Below are positions 35,327 to 46,475 of a stretch of 64,000 bases of DNA, piece after piece. Source of the stretch: Microstegium vimineum. Its lineage: Eukaryota; Streptophyta; Magnoliopsida; Poales; Poaceae. A program made the position numbers and the translations under genes. The DNA lies in assembly GCA_022036555.1 (NCBI GenBank), contig CM039126.1:36039090-36103089 (forward strand). Reading direction: 5' to 3'. Position 1 is the first letter of the stretch; the number at the start of each line of letters is the position of its first letter. The notes beneath the pieces are model-generated. The model was not told the DNA's origin. It ran no database searches and saw nothing but the letters and a program-made list of their open reading frames with translations.

Positions 35327-36728
35327 GGTGAAGAAGTGTCCTGCTCATAGAAACAAGGCAGAGATCAAGTGCATAGGCTCTGCTAGTGGAAAAAACACCA
35401 ACAGAGCCAACTGTTTATTCATTCATCTCTAACCTAAATATATTTGAGCAAGATTGATTTGTAATTTATTTAGCCATGACATGAGTGATCAGTCCAGAGG
35501 ATGAGCATGAATGTACCATTTCATAAACACTTGGCATATTAGATTGCTTTAACACATGGAAAGATTGTCTAATCTATTTTTACATGATTGAGATTATCAT
35601 CTTCCAAGGTTGGATGTGCAACATTTTAAATGGTTAAGACTGTGAGATTAAGAAGTGATACTAGGATTAGGCTTTAAAGAACAAACATGTTGAGTTAATC
35701 AGGTTGGATCAAGTAAAGTTGTAGCTTAAACATGTTTAGATCTTTATTTATGTGAATACCAGAATCAAAGAAAGGCTTTTAGAGTGATGCTTACTTACCT
35801 TTACCTTTGTCATTAGAGCATGATGGCATCATACCTTCATGGAAACTTCCCTTGATCATCTGGTTGTGCATTAACAGCTTGTCTTCTTGTTCCACTCCTC
35901 TCTCATCCTCGTTCTTCCGATCTTGAAATTTTTGTTGATCTTGTCTTGAAGTTTTGTTCACCCTCTTCCATGGATTGAGTGCCTTGATTGTAGATGTCTT
36001 TTTCTTGCTCCATGGAATTCATCATGATGAATTAGCTGCATCTCTCTTGTGAAGGTTGTTGAAGTTCATGTGTCTCTCTTCATCTTAGTATGAGTTCATC
36101 TCAGGACTTCCCAATTTAGTATTGAAAGTTTTCCTACAGGGGTTAGTCCAATAAAATATCCAATTTCTACTCTAGTATACTATCGGTTCAAAAATCAACC
36201 AAGACAAGTCAAGATTAATTTAGGAAGACATTTTAACCTAAGCACCATGCTTAATTTAAAAGCCTTTAGAAGTAACATCAAAATACCTTTGGTTTAAACC
36301 AAGCACCATGCATAATTTAAAAGGTATATGAAAATACTTCAAAGCCTAAACATATACTATAGCAAACAAAGGTAGCATGAAAGTATTATGGAGATTTACT
36401 CAAGTGAAGATGAAAGAGTATGATGATTTTTTTCTTTTAGTAGTTGAGCATGCCTTAAAGGTAGGTACAAATAAGATGATGTAGCAACATGGCAAAAGAT
36501 GTTTTTACGGTGGGTTATCCCCCAAACTTGAATTTTGCAAAAATCAAGATTGGATGAATGAAATTCAATGTTGCATAATAATTGGTTGGACATACCTTAT
36601 GCTTATCATTCCTTCATTCTTTCTGCTTTATACCTGGGAAGGTTAGTGAGAAAATACTTGATGGAATATAATCATATATTTCTACGCTCGCTTCACAAAG
36701 GTAGGCAACAAAAAGGTGACTAAACATG
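35327..36728 (-). other. Element B internal region, degenerate gag
   Basis: By position this should hold gag and its zinc knuckle, but I cannot read a convincing motif. It is AT-rich with scattered short frames. Confidence 0.45.
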
Positions 36729-37250
36729 TTAATATTTAGCACAACGAGATCTGCAATATTTATGATGAACAAATGCATCGACAACCACCCTTTTCAAGTA
36801 TTTGTAAACAAAAAGTGCGAGGGTGTTGAAGATGTCATGTGTGGTAATGATAGAGAGACCAATGGGTTCGGGAGATGTCTCATATGAGCATGGATTTAAA
36901 GAGATAGTTATGGAATAGATTCCTTGCTCATTGATATCATCTTCCTCTCCAATCTCTATGGTTGATTCTTCATGTAAGTTCAAAATTCCACTTGGATAGG
37001 AAACTCTCAAATTGGTCTGGTTTGGGGCCTCCTCTATACTTGGATGATTCATATTTTCAACTGGATTTAAAACTAAACCAAGGCTAGAGAAAGATTGCTC
37101 CCAAACCATTGCTATACAAGCAGGGCGAAGCTCATAGCCATTTATAAGAATAGGGTGTGAAGATGGTGGAGTCTCCAACAAGTCGCCCTTTGGAGTAAAA
37201 TATTTATGATTGTGATAAGATGAATATGGTAAGGTGAGAAAGATGGTCAA
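36729..37250 (-). pseudogene. Element B gag-leader ORF remnant
   Basis: A 173-codon frame directly downstream of the primer-binding site. It contains NGYELRPACIAMVWEQSF, similar in spacing to the gag start of element A (FELKPALIHMVQANPF). The rest is not recognised. By position, just inside the 5' LTR, it would be the start of gag. Confidence 0.4.
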
Positions 37251-37308
37251 AAGAAAAAAGGAAAAAGGTAAATGGATGACCTCGGTTCGAAACTTGAACA
37301 GCTACCGT

Positions 37309-37326
37309 TCCCCGGCAACGGCGCCA
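37309..37326 (-). promoter_or_regulatory. Primer-binding site of element B
   Basis: Minus-strand TGGCGCCGTTGCCGGGGA lies 7 nt from the LTR end. It is a perfect 18-nt match to the site used with tRNA-Asp in Athila-type elements. Confidence 0.85.
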
Positions 37327-37333
37327 GAAAGCT

Positions 37334-38529
37334 TGTTGGTATTTCTTAACGCAAACAGATAAATCCGCAAGCGCACAGATATCGCTGTAGCTTTCACCCG
37401 TGAGTATTCCAAGGGTATCTATTTCCACGGGGAACGCGAAGTGTACTAGATAGGAACTAAGAGCATCCAAAGATAGATAAGATAACTGGGTAGAGAGATT
37501 TTAGAGTTTTCTAAGTGGGATATCTAATCAAAGGTCCACAATACTCTACTTACTTTGGAGCAACAGTACCTTCCCGACTCTCGATAAAGACTGGGAAAAA
37601 GGTAGTCGGGGGGAGGCTGCCAAAAACTCTACGAAAACACCAACCCGAACGTGGTGGACTACAAAGGCCTTACAGAGCTGTCACCCCTGGGGCTACCACA
37701 ACTATCCGTAGGATTGGGCGCAAACTCAGGTAAACTCTAGTCTAGACACCACGTCTACACTATTGCTTACTACTCTAATTCCAATTGTAAACTAGAGCAC
37801 TTGATACGAGCAGAGATCCCGTAAATAGAATAAAGTAAGAACTAAAATAATATACTTAGAAATAGTAAATGAAGAACCTGGAGATTGCTCAGAACCAGAT
37901 GCTGCACAAGTACAATGTTGAGGAAGATCCGACAGATCCGGCTCCTCCTAGCTCTCTCCTCCTCTCTCACCTCTAATTACAACTAGATGAACTAGAACTA
38001 GGAGAACTAGATCTAGAAAACTAGATGGACCTCTCTCCTTCTCTCTCTAATTGAAACCCTATCTTTTGCTCTGGAGAAGAATAATGAGATGAGATGGCCC
38101 TCAGGGGGGTCAGGGGTCTTCCTTATATAGCCTCCTCAACTGAACGTGGGTCGTTGGATCAAACTGACTTATATGAATGGTTTAGATTCATCCTCAAAGG
38201 CGGTGGATCATAATCCGCGAAGTTGAGCCTGATTGGCTCTAGAGGTAGGGCGGGCGCCCTGGGTCTGGCTCCCCTCGGCTTCCGGCTCGTTCTCGTGTCC
38301 TCTGGAACCCTCTAGAGTATAGAAAATCTTGCGGTTGATAATTATCTCTATGTAAACATGACATGTGCGCCTTTCCTTGGTATTTCCTGATAACCCCCTG
38401 TAGAAACAGACATTCACCAAAACTCGTGGAATTCTGTCAGTATAAACCCTAATTCTAGCTAGTGGTTTCATTTAGGTCCTTTTCCTTGTTTAGTTGATGG
38501 TTAAAATTGGTACTTAAGGACCGTCAACA
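37334..38529 (-). repeat. Element B 5' LTR (minus strand)
   Basis: 1196-bp uninterrupted LTR. On the minus strand it reads GAGGAGGCTATATAAGGAAG near 38120-38139, a good TATA-type core promoter. Confidence 0.9.
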
Positions 38530-38588
38530 CACACATGATCTATGGCAAATAGGTTTTTATGACACAAACACTATATTTTGTTGGTATG

Positions 38589-40027
38589 TGTTGACACAAA
38601 ATGTGGCGCACTATGCCTAACACATAGCAACCCGGAAAGCGTGGCATCAATCGGGTGCTTGGGTGTTTCGAAATCTGGAGACGTGCCATTCAGTTTGACC
38701 TGAAACTAACAAGGGATAAAATCATTAGATACAAAACTAGAACATGTCGGGTGAGACCAGACAGTTCCATATATACGGCCCAGAAGCCACTTATGACGAC
38801 ATACAACTATAGAAGATGTCTGCCAACAAGTCTTATAGATCATTCGGCTAAAACAAACATAAAGTACGTAAATCATTAATATCCGAACATGCATGCATGA
38901 CAAAAGTACGTGTGAATGGATCATAATTAACTGTGAGTTAAAGCATAACCAAGCTCGGCAATCCAACCGAGTTGGGGTCCATGATGAAGGAACAGGTAAG
39001 CTAACACGATCAAACTAATCTAAAGCTTGTATCTGCCGCACGATACCTAGCCTTATCAAAGCTTAAGCGTAATTAACATGCATGAACCTGCGACACGTAG
39101 CAATCTAGGTTAAACTAATTCGGCTATTATAAACGTAAGATCTATTTGTAGAGATAACATGAATAACTATTAGAGCATAAATAAATCTATGATAAAGAAT
39201 AAAGCCGAACCGTATCAATATAGATTGGGCAAAAAGAGTGTTACAAATATATAAAATATCTAAAAACATGCAACACGTGATAACTTAGTGAATCTACTAG
39301 ATATTGCCAAATCTAATAGAGCCGATAACTATCTTGCTTTTGCTAAGCATATTGAGCAAATGCCTGCCGCACGGTATCTACTCATAAACAAAACATAAGC
39401 AAATACTTCTTGATTGTCAAGCAAGGATCCGCCGCACGATAATTGAAAACAAACAAGACTACTTGCATCAACATCTAAATCCACCGCATGATACTAGACA
39501 TGATAACAAGGTTGTTGGGACTTACGGAGGTCGACGGATCGATGGCTCCTCTCGAAGAACTCGACGACACGACAAAGGACTTGAAGTTGGCACGGGGCCG
39601 GTTGTATTTAATTGGTTGTGAACAGTTTTTACAATGGCCAAGGGTTTATATTTATACCCTGGTCATGACATGAGTCCTAAAAGGACACGACTATAAAAAT
39701 ATCAAAGGAAAACATGACATCTTTAACTTTAGTTTCCTTCGGAGTCTTCATTGCTTTAATTATCGCGATCTTCGTTTCCCGATCGGTTTTTGCTTGCCAC
39801 TTTTGTCGCTTCTTCAACGGAAAACCGCCCTTCCTCAGAATAGCTGACCGCACGATCAGTTGTCGAACCCTTGGAAATCAGCCGACTGCATGGACACTTG
39901 CCGAATCTTTGGAAATTAGCCGACCGCACGATTACTTGCCGAACGCTCCGAACACTTGTCTCTGCAAATTTACTACGCACTAGCCCACCTGTCATCTTCC
40001 TAGGCGTAGCAAAATCCAGTGTTAACA
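38589..40027 (-). repeat. Element D 3' LTR (minus strand)
   Basis: 1439-bp LTR. In plus orientation it lies directly upstream of the antisense PMD gene, so any antisense promoter activity in it would drive that gene. Confidence 0.92.
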
Positions 40028-40045
40028 CATGCCCCCTCAATTTCG
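40028..40045 (-). promoter_or_regulatory. Polypurine tract of element D
   Basis: Minus-strand GAAATTGAGGGGGCATG lies against the 3' LTR in the position expected for the polypurine tract. Confidence 0.7.
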
Positions 40046-40178
40046 GGATAAAAGTTGTTTTATTATGAAATTAACCACAAGCTTCCCCTTTCTTCTAGGT
40101 CAACATTGTTCAACTCCGCAACCGCCACTCAAAAAAAAACAAGCTTCAGCACGTTCTTGAATTCACCTCAACTCTTCA

Positions 40179-43100
40179 ATGGTGACTCAGGATGAAATTC
40201 CAGAGGTAAGTCTCATTCACCTCCACGTATTCGGCAATTCTTGATTGATCTCCCTTCTTCTTTCCCGATTTATTCTTTTTCCTGATTTCTTTGAAGGAAT
40301 ACAAGGACCAGATTTTGATCCCCTATGCTGCAAACCCCGATTCCTACCTTATCAGTCCGATGGGAAATCCTGACCCGACTGAGATCATTGAGAAGGAAAC
40401 TTCGAGAATCCCCTTCAAATCTGGAATCACTCCACCAAACCAATGGCCAAACACCTTCAAGACCTGGCCATTTCCCCCAATCACCGGATGGCGAAACTGG
40501 TATAGGAGGATGCTGGACAAGAGTAGCAGCCACTGGGATGATCAGGACATCAACCATTGCTTGGAATTATCCTTGTTAGAGATGCCCAGAAATGAACCCC
40601 TTCAGATAGCAGCTTCTCATTTCTGGTCCGATGTTGTCAATGCTTTTGTTTTCGGCCATGGTATGATGACCCTCACTCTAGCCGATGTTTTCATGATGAC
40701 TGACCTGAATGTGTCACAACCAGTATACCCCTTCAAGTACAAGAGCAAAAGCAGCCAGAAAGCTGTCAAATCTGAAGGTGGATGGGTTAAGTACATTCAG
40801 ACCTATATGGAGACATCTGGTGCTGTTCTTGACAAGGAGTGCAGGGTTTTCATGAACATGTGGCTTTGTAGATTCATCTTCTGTGGAAAATCCAATGAGC
40901 CAACCTTAAATCACATGATGATGGCTGAGGACTTAGCTGCAGGCACTCTGATCCCCTTGGGTAAATATCTCTTGGGATCTATCTATCACATGATGTATCA
41001 GATCACTGCCCAGATGCACCAAGGTGGAGAGATCTCTTGTGTAAGTGGCCCCTAGTGGCTTGTTCAGATGTGGCTACAACTGTATATGCATCATATAATC
41101 TCTGTGCCCCTCCATAACTTGAGCTTCCCTTTAGTCAATTACGCTGAAGGTAGCATGGCAAGAGCTAAGGGTTGTCAAACCTATGGAGAAGCAGCCTCTT
41201 CCATCAGCATTGATATGGATATTGGTCACCTCTTCAAGCTATTTTTCAAGGGTTTTGACAGTGTGCTTTGGCTTCCTTACAGAGAAAATGATAACCTAAC
41301 TCTCCCTTGCAAATTCAGCTATGAATCTGGCTGCTCTGACAAGGTGTCCACAGAGGTCTTCAACTCCTTTATCAAACCCTGCATCTTGCTAGCCGAATTT
41401 CATCATGGGAGATTAGTGCAATCTACCTATAAATTTTACTATCCGAACATGGCAGCCAGGCAATTAGGATGTGGACAATTGCCCCCAAGACCTTTCTTTT
41501 CAACAACCATAAGATTCAGGGAGTTGATCACAAATGCAATAGAAGCCAAAAAAGTCTTTGAGCTTGGATGGGAATTGCCAATATATGAACAATCTCTATT
41601 TGGGCTAGTAGATGCTGCTCATCCTCTTTTTGTTTCATGGTGGCAAGAATGGCACAATCACATCTTTAACACACCAGTGCACTCCCTATGCCAGGACCTG
41701 CAACCCCAATTTTTCCTCTGACAGTGAGGTAATTTCATTGTACTTATCAACATCTGGTTATGCACAGGATTTTGAGCCAATTCCTCCTACCAAAGCAATC
41801 CAGTACTACTTAGCTGGGCCCAACCCTGTCCTGGGTTTCGATGCTCCAACTTTAGCAACCTTCATGAAGACCCCTGCAGTTTCGACCACTGCACCTTCAG
41901 GAGAAGAAGGTAAAAGAAAGGCACTCGAGAATGTCTATGTGGCTAGAAAAATAAGGTCCAAGATAGTCAAGCGGTCTCCCAAGGTATGAGTCTTCCATTC
42001 GACAATAAATCTCATTTGGCAATAACTCTGACCATCTTCACACCAATCATCTCCACTGTAGCCACATGTTGAAATTCCAGGACCAAGCAACGTTTCAACA
42101 ACGATGGATATCCCTCCTCAAGCTCCTACTGAAAATGCAGAGGTCCAGGAAACTGAAGATACAAAAACTCATGAAGCTGAAAGCACAGACACCCAGGAAA
42201 CTACCGAACACATTGGTAACATCATTCGGCTAATCGCTTCCTTCTCTTTATATGATATCTACTTCCTGCTCTTATACTTTATCATCTGCATTATTGGAAA
42301 CAGATAAAATCATAGAAGATCTAGCAGAAGATTCTTCCTCTGGTCTAGCTCCGGGCTCACCACCCTTGAATACTCAGTCAAGCCCTCAACCAGAATAGGA
42401 CACCACCCATCTTGATGACCAATCAACACAGCAGGTAACATCTTGCCTTAAGCTATTCTTTTAGTACACTCACCCAGTCGGCTAACACTTCTCTCTTCTT
42501 CAAGAACACCTTTAAACCGACTACCAGCTCCTCCTTCACTGTTGAGGATTACATCAGTGAGAAGGGTGAAGAAGCTACCTCTCAGCAAACTTTGTCAATG
42601 GAGAATCAAGCTCGACTGAAAGACATAGCTACTCTGCTAAACAAGGATATCAACACTCTGGTCCAAGACTCAGATCAGATAAGAGATCTTCTCGAGCTTA
42701 TCAACCAAGACCTCCTATCTGATCTCAAAGCTTCTCTGGAATCTGCAGCTCACCTGGATGATCACTTTGCTGTGGTGAAGAGAGCTAATAAAAATATAGC
42801 CTCTAGAGCTATCCTACAGAATAATAGATTCTCGAAGAAACAAGAAGCTAGAGTCTTGCATTCCCAAATTCAAGCTGCCAAGAATTCACTGGCAACTTTG
42901 GAGCCTGAGCTGAAAGTCATGGAGGATGAGAAAATCAGGCTGGAGGCTCAATTAACTGAACTGAATGCAAGAATTCAGTCCCACAAAGCCAAGATGACAG
43001 ATTTGCCAAATTCTATAGAGGCAACTTCATCAAAGATATCAGCCATCCTCAAAGAAGACCAACAGCTCAAAGCAAAGTTGTCTAGCATCCAAAGCTCTGA

Positions 43101-43182
43101 AGATGAAGACCAGAAAGTGTTGAACAATGTCAGCCAAATCAGGACCGAAGCTCTAAATGCCATCAACCAGCTTCTAAGCTAG
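40179..43182 (+). pseudogene. Antisense gene 1 of element D: plant-mobile-domain and coiled-coil protein, five exons
   Basis: Exons 40179-40205, 40297-41983, 42062-42215, 42304-42434 and 42505-43182 are joined by GT...AG introns of 91, 78, 88 and 70 bp. The phases agree at every junction. Exon 2 carries a plant mobile domain (PMD, found in MAIN/MAIL proteins and in transposons), with blocks such as ASHFWSDVVNAFVFGHGMMT, LTLADVFMMTDLNV and WLVQMWLQLY. The last exon is a long charged heptad-rich helix, a likely coiled coil (LKASLES..., LATLEPELKVMEDEKIRLEA). Lesions are a TAG at 41053-41055, a +1 frameshift near 41700 in a T run, and a TAG at 42396-42398. The gene lies opposite to gag-pol, about 150 bp from the LTR. 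Tat elements are known to carry antisense ORFs; the introns can survive because the genomic RNA is copied from the other strand. Function is unknown. Confidence 0.75.
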
Positions 43183-43629
43183 TAGAATCATGGGCTTGTA
43201 ATAGAGTAACCATAACACATTCTGTTTCTGAATAATCGGATGTCTTTTGTTCTTCATCTTTATACAGTTCTGTTTGTATGAGAATATAATCAACTCTTTA
43301 TCTTCCCAATTAGAACATAGCCAATTGCCTTTAGCTTTCCAAATAGAGATATAGCCGATTGTTCCCGTCCTTTCAGTTCAGGGATATAGCCGAGTGACTC
43401 TTGGCTTACCTGAGCCTGGCCCAGTCCAGCAACGGCCCATCCGAGAGGGAAAAACCCTAGCTCGTCGTTTGGTATTCTCATCCCACTACTCCGAGATACA
43501 TGCCACTACCTTCTATTATAAATAAACCCCTCCTTCTCGGCTTCTATCTAGTCAAGCATTCTCATCTCTACATTCTTACTCTCTCTGCTCAAGCCAATCC
43601 AGAGGGAAACCCTAACCTCTACAGTAGCG
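43183..43629 (+). promoter_or_regulatory. Intergenic and promoter region between the two antisense genes
   Basis: A TATAAATA box lies at 43517-43524. A pyrimidine-rich start region about 30-35 bp downstream and a leader of roughly 75 nt reach the ATG at 43630. This is a textbook plant core promoter layout on the plus strand, inside the retrotransposon. Confidence 0.6.
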
Positions 43630-44489
43630 ATGGCGGGAGGCGACGATCACAGCAAGCGCCCTGCCGAAGGACAAGCTGAGGGGAGCCGAGCACAACGTTG
43701 TCGACAATATGGGTGAGAACTGATTCCTTGCCCCCTTGCTGTTCTACTCCTTGTTCATCTTTCTAGCTCTGATTTCTGCTCTCACTTATTCAGGATAAGG
43801 GTTATCTCCACCAGCTAGAACATTCCTTTCCCTTCGGCGACAACAGTTCAACCGGGGACCCCATCATCCGGCTCCTCCGGCTCTTCAAGCTCCTACCACT
43901 CCAATCCTTGGGATTTGGATTCGGGTGCCATGGACGCCCCTTACATGCATGGAGAGGCGGTCATCTTCCTCAAGGAAAGGAACGAGGCCCGAGGAGAACT
44001 GGAGAAGATCTCCAAATAATATGGCATCGATCAACTCGAGTGGGAGAACCAGTGGAAGCAATTCTGTGATGCCATTACCGGTTAGTAAAAATAAATCTCA
44101 CTCGATTGCCCCATTTCTGATTGCATCTGTTCACCCGATTCATTTTCTTCTATTTAGCGCTCTCTGCAGAGGTTGAGCACTTAAAGATTGCAGCGAACAA
44201 AATTGCCGACAAGGTGAACGCCCAGGGAGAAACCGCCGAGGCATGCCTTGATGATGCAGACGACCATATTGACCAGGTTGTCATCCACGGTGTAGCTCTG
44301 GGGTTGGCGGCAATGTCTATCCAGACTCGCGAAGACCTCTCCTTCATGCCAGTCGTCTTCCTCGGCGGCGGGCCTCCGGAAGACGTTGAGAACATCGACG
44401 AGCTCGTGGAGAGCTACGAGGACCATGCAACCGTCCTCGCCCAAGCCACAGACGCCCAGTCTACCCTCAACAACTTGTTTGAGGAGTAG
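43630..44489 (+). pseudogene. Antisense gene 2 of element D: small acidic helical protein, three exons
   Basis: Exons 43630-43712, 43794-44080 and 44158-44489 join with consistent phases (GG|G and G|CG). The protein starts MAGGDDHSKRPAEGQAEGSR and has a Ser/Gly-rich linker. It continues through AVIFLKERNEARGELEKISK and WENQWKQFCDAIT, and ends in an acidic helical domain containing LSAEVEHLKIAANKIADKVN and FLGGGPPEDVENIDELVESY. Two in-frame stops break it: TAG 43816-43818 and TAA 44017-44019. I do not recognise a family. Short introns and a TATA box 106 bp upstream of the ATG make a real, now defective, gene likely. Its place in the element, after integrase and antisense, matches where Tat elements carry extra genes. 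Confidence 0.65.
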
Positions 44490-44756
44490 TTTGTACTTAG
44501 GAATCCTATGTAAAAACTACTTGTCCTGTGAAATATTATCTGTGACTTCCACTTGTTTTTCCCTTTGAATTTTCTTGAGAATATCAACTCTGAAGAATAA
44601 ACTGCATGACGTTGTCCTTAGTTGATTGCATTCATATTTTTTGATCTAAAGGCGACACATATCGCGTTGGCTATTCTCTAAGTCTTCAGAGTATTTTTTC
44701 GGCTAAAGGCGATGCTTTTACATCGGCTATTCGTGCACAAAGCTCCTTAAGTTTAT
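44490..44756. other. Convergent end region in element D
   Basis: About 270 bp separate the stop of antisense gene 2 (plus strand) from the end of integrase (minus strand). Two related blocks, AAAGGCGACACATATCGCGTTGGCTATTC-like at about 44648 and AAAGGCGATGCTTTTACATCGGCTATTC-like at about 44705, form a short tandem repeat. Confidence 0.5.
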
Positions 44757-46040
44757 TTATGCACCAACCTCAACACTGGGATAAAATCTCTTAAGAAATC
44801 TTCCATTAATAGCTCTAGCAAATTCTTCACCCAGTAGAGTTTTCAAAATATACGCATTACCAGGCGCACACCTCACTATCCAAAAAGGTCCTTCCCAATT
44901 TGGAGACCATTTGCCGAATGCTTTATCTTTTGTCCCAATCGGCAATATAGCCTTCCAAACTAAATCTCCTTCTACGAATTGCTTTTCTCTGACCTTTCTG
45001 TTATAATATTTGGCAAAACGTAATTTGTTCTTCTCAATATTTTCCAATGCTTTGAGACGAACTAAATACAAATCCTCCAATTCGTCCATCATCAGATCCT
45101 TATAATCTTCTCTCCTCAAATCGTTTTGCAATGTAACTCATCTTGAACCCGATTGCAACTCCCATGGTAGCACAACATGATGCCCATAAACCAACTCGTA
45201 GGGAGACGCTTGAGTAGACCCGTGACAAGCCATTCGGTAAGCCCATAAAGCCTCATTAAGAACCGAATGCCACTTCTTCGGCTTCTCATCGATCTTCTTC
45301 TGAATAATTTTGATCATGATCTTATTTGATGCTTCGGCCTGACCATTAGCTTGTGCATAATAAGGAGAAGAATTGTATAACTTGATTCCCACTTCTTCAG
45401 CAAAATCACAAAATTCAGATGAAGTGAACTGAGTTCCTTGATCTGTTGTTATGGTCTGAGGAATCCCAAACCTGTGAATTATATGTTCCTTAACAAAATT
45501 GACCATGTTTTCTGATGTAACCTTCTTCAAAGGGATAGCTTCAACCCACTTTGTAAAATAATCTGTAGCTAATAGCACAAACTTATGTCCTTTGCTAGAA
45601 GGAGGATGAATCTGACCAATCAAATCTATGCCCCATCCTCTAAATGGCCAAGGCTTGATAATCGGGTTCATAGGCGATGCTGGAGCACTCTGAATATTAC
45701 CGAATCTCTGACAATCTTGACACCCCTTGTAATATTCAAAATAATCTTCAAGCATGGTCGGCCAAAAATAAACAGTTCTCCTAATTATCCACTTCATTCG
45801 GTAAGCCGATTGATGTGTACCGCATATCCCTTCATGCACTTCATACACCAGCTTTCTAGCCTCTTCTTGACTCAAACATTTGAGGAGTACCCCATCTATG
45901 GATTTATAATACAACTGGTCATCAAGGAGCACAAACTTAAGAGCTTTGTATCTGAGTTTTCGGGAAACCTTTTGTGATGGATTTTTTAAGTAATCGGCAA
46001 CTCCCTTTCTCCAGTCATCAACTACCCGATTCCCATCCAA
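44757..46040 (-). pseudogene. Element D integrase, one in-frame stop
   Basis: A single frame runs from 46040 to 44757, broken by TGA at 45140-45138. The zinc-binding HHCC residues are His69 and His75 with Cys107 and Cys110 (numbered from 46040). The catalytic triad is Asp139 (GIDLIG), Asp200 (TTDQGTQF) and Glu236 (GQAEASNK), with the expected 35 residues between the last two. After the stop comes the C-terminal module (KYYNRKVREKQFVEGDLVW, then GKWSPNWEGPFWI). No chromodomain is seen, as expected for Tat. Integrase would insert the DNA copy. The catalytic core is complete but the C-terminal module is cut off. Confidence 0.88.
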
Positions 46041-46387
46041 AGCATTAATCTCTTGATCCTCTTGGTATCCCGAAGTAGTTTGAGCCAGTTTATTTGCCTC
46101 TTCATTATGCCCCTAGGGATATGATGCAAGGTTGCTACCTGGAAATTCTTCAAAAGCTCTCGGCATTCTTCATAATATTCCTGTAATACATCACTCTTGC
46201 ACTCATATTGGCCGATCAGTTGGTTAATCACCAACTCAGAATCCCCGAAGATCTCAACAGCAACGGCCTTTATTTCAACAAGAAGCCGAAGTCCTCTAAG
46301 CAGTGCTTCATACTCTGCTTGATTGTTAGTAACATAAAATTCAATAGGGATGGCATACTTAAAAATCACCCCTCGTAGAGAAATCAA
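46022..46387 (-). pseudogene. Element D second RNase H domain (Tat hallmark)
   Basis: The reading contains TNNQAEYEALLRGLRLL (catalytic Glu) and EIFGDSELVINQL (catalytic Asp), then a helix and HHIPRG. This is the archaeal-type RNase H located between the retroviral-type RNase H and integrase in Tat elements. It overlaps the upstream end of the integrase frame, so a frame change joins the two. The N-terminal part with the first Asp lies upstream, around 46388-46470, in a broken frame. Confidence 0.75.
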
Positions 46388-46475
46388 GAGAATACCAGCA
46401 CCACCACCTTTGCTACAAGATTAACCATCAAAAAACAAAGTCCAAGGTGCAATACCTATCATGTTAGCAGAAGGA

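Larger units (their letters stand above)
27027..38529 (-). mobile_element. LTR retrotransposon B, pol-less relative of A
   Basis: Bounded by TG...CA LTRs and a perfect CACAC duplication (27022-27026 and 38530-38534). Its last ~100 bp of LTR (plus-strand start), primer-binding site, polypurine tracts and 3' non-coding region match element A. The rest of the LTR differs, so A and B are separate families built on a shared backbone. Internal coding remnants on the minus strand are gag-like (36729-37250), two protease-like domains (34350-35326) and an extra ORF remnant (33082-33563). No reverse transcriptase or integrase is seen. It is more decayed than A. Confidence 0.88.

Noticed and set aside
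37309..37326. A tRNA-like sequence (CCCCGGCAACGGCGCCA)
   Set aside because: It is only the 18-nt primer-binding site matching a tRNA 3' end; there is no cloverleaf or surrounding tRNA body.
41716..41770. A possible 39-bp intron (GTAATT...GCACAG) in antisense gene 1
   Set aside because: Too short for a plant intron, and the same bases read as coding in the frame used downstream; a +1 frameshift in the T run explains the break better.
45585..45977. 130-codon plus-strand frame opposite integrase
   Set aside because: Shadow of the integrase coding sequence; the minus-strand frame has all catalytic motifs.
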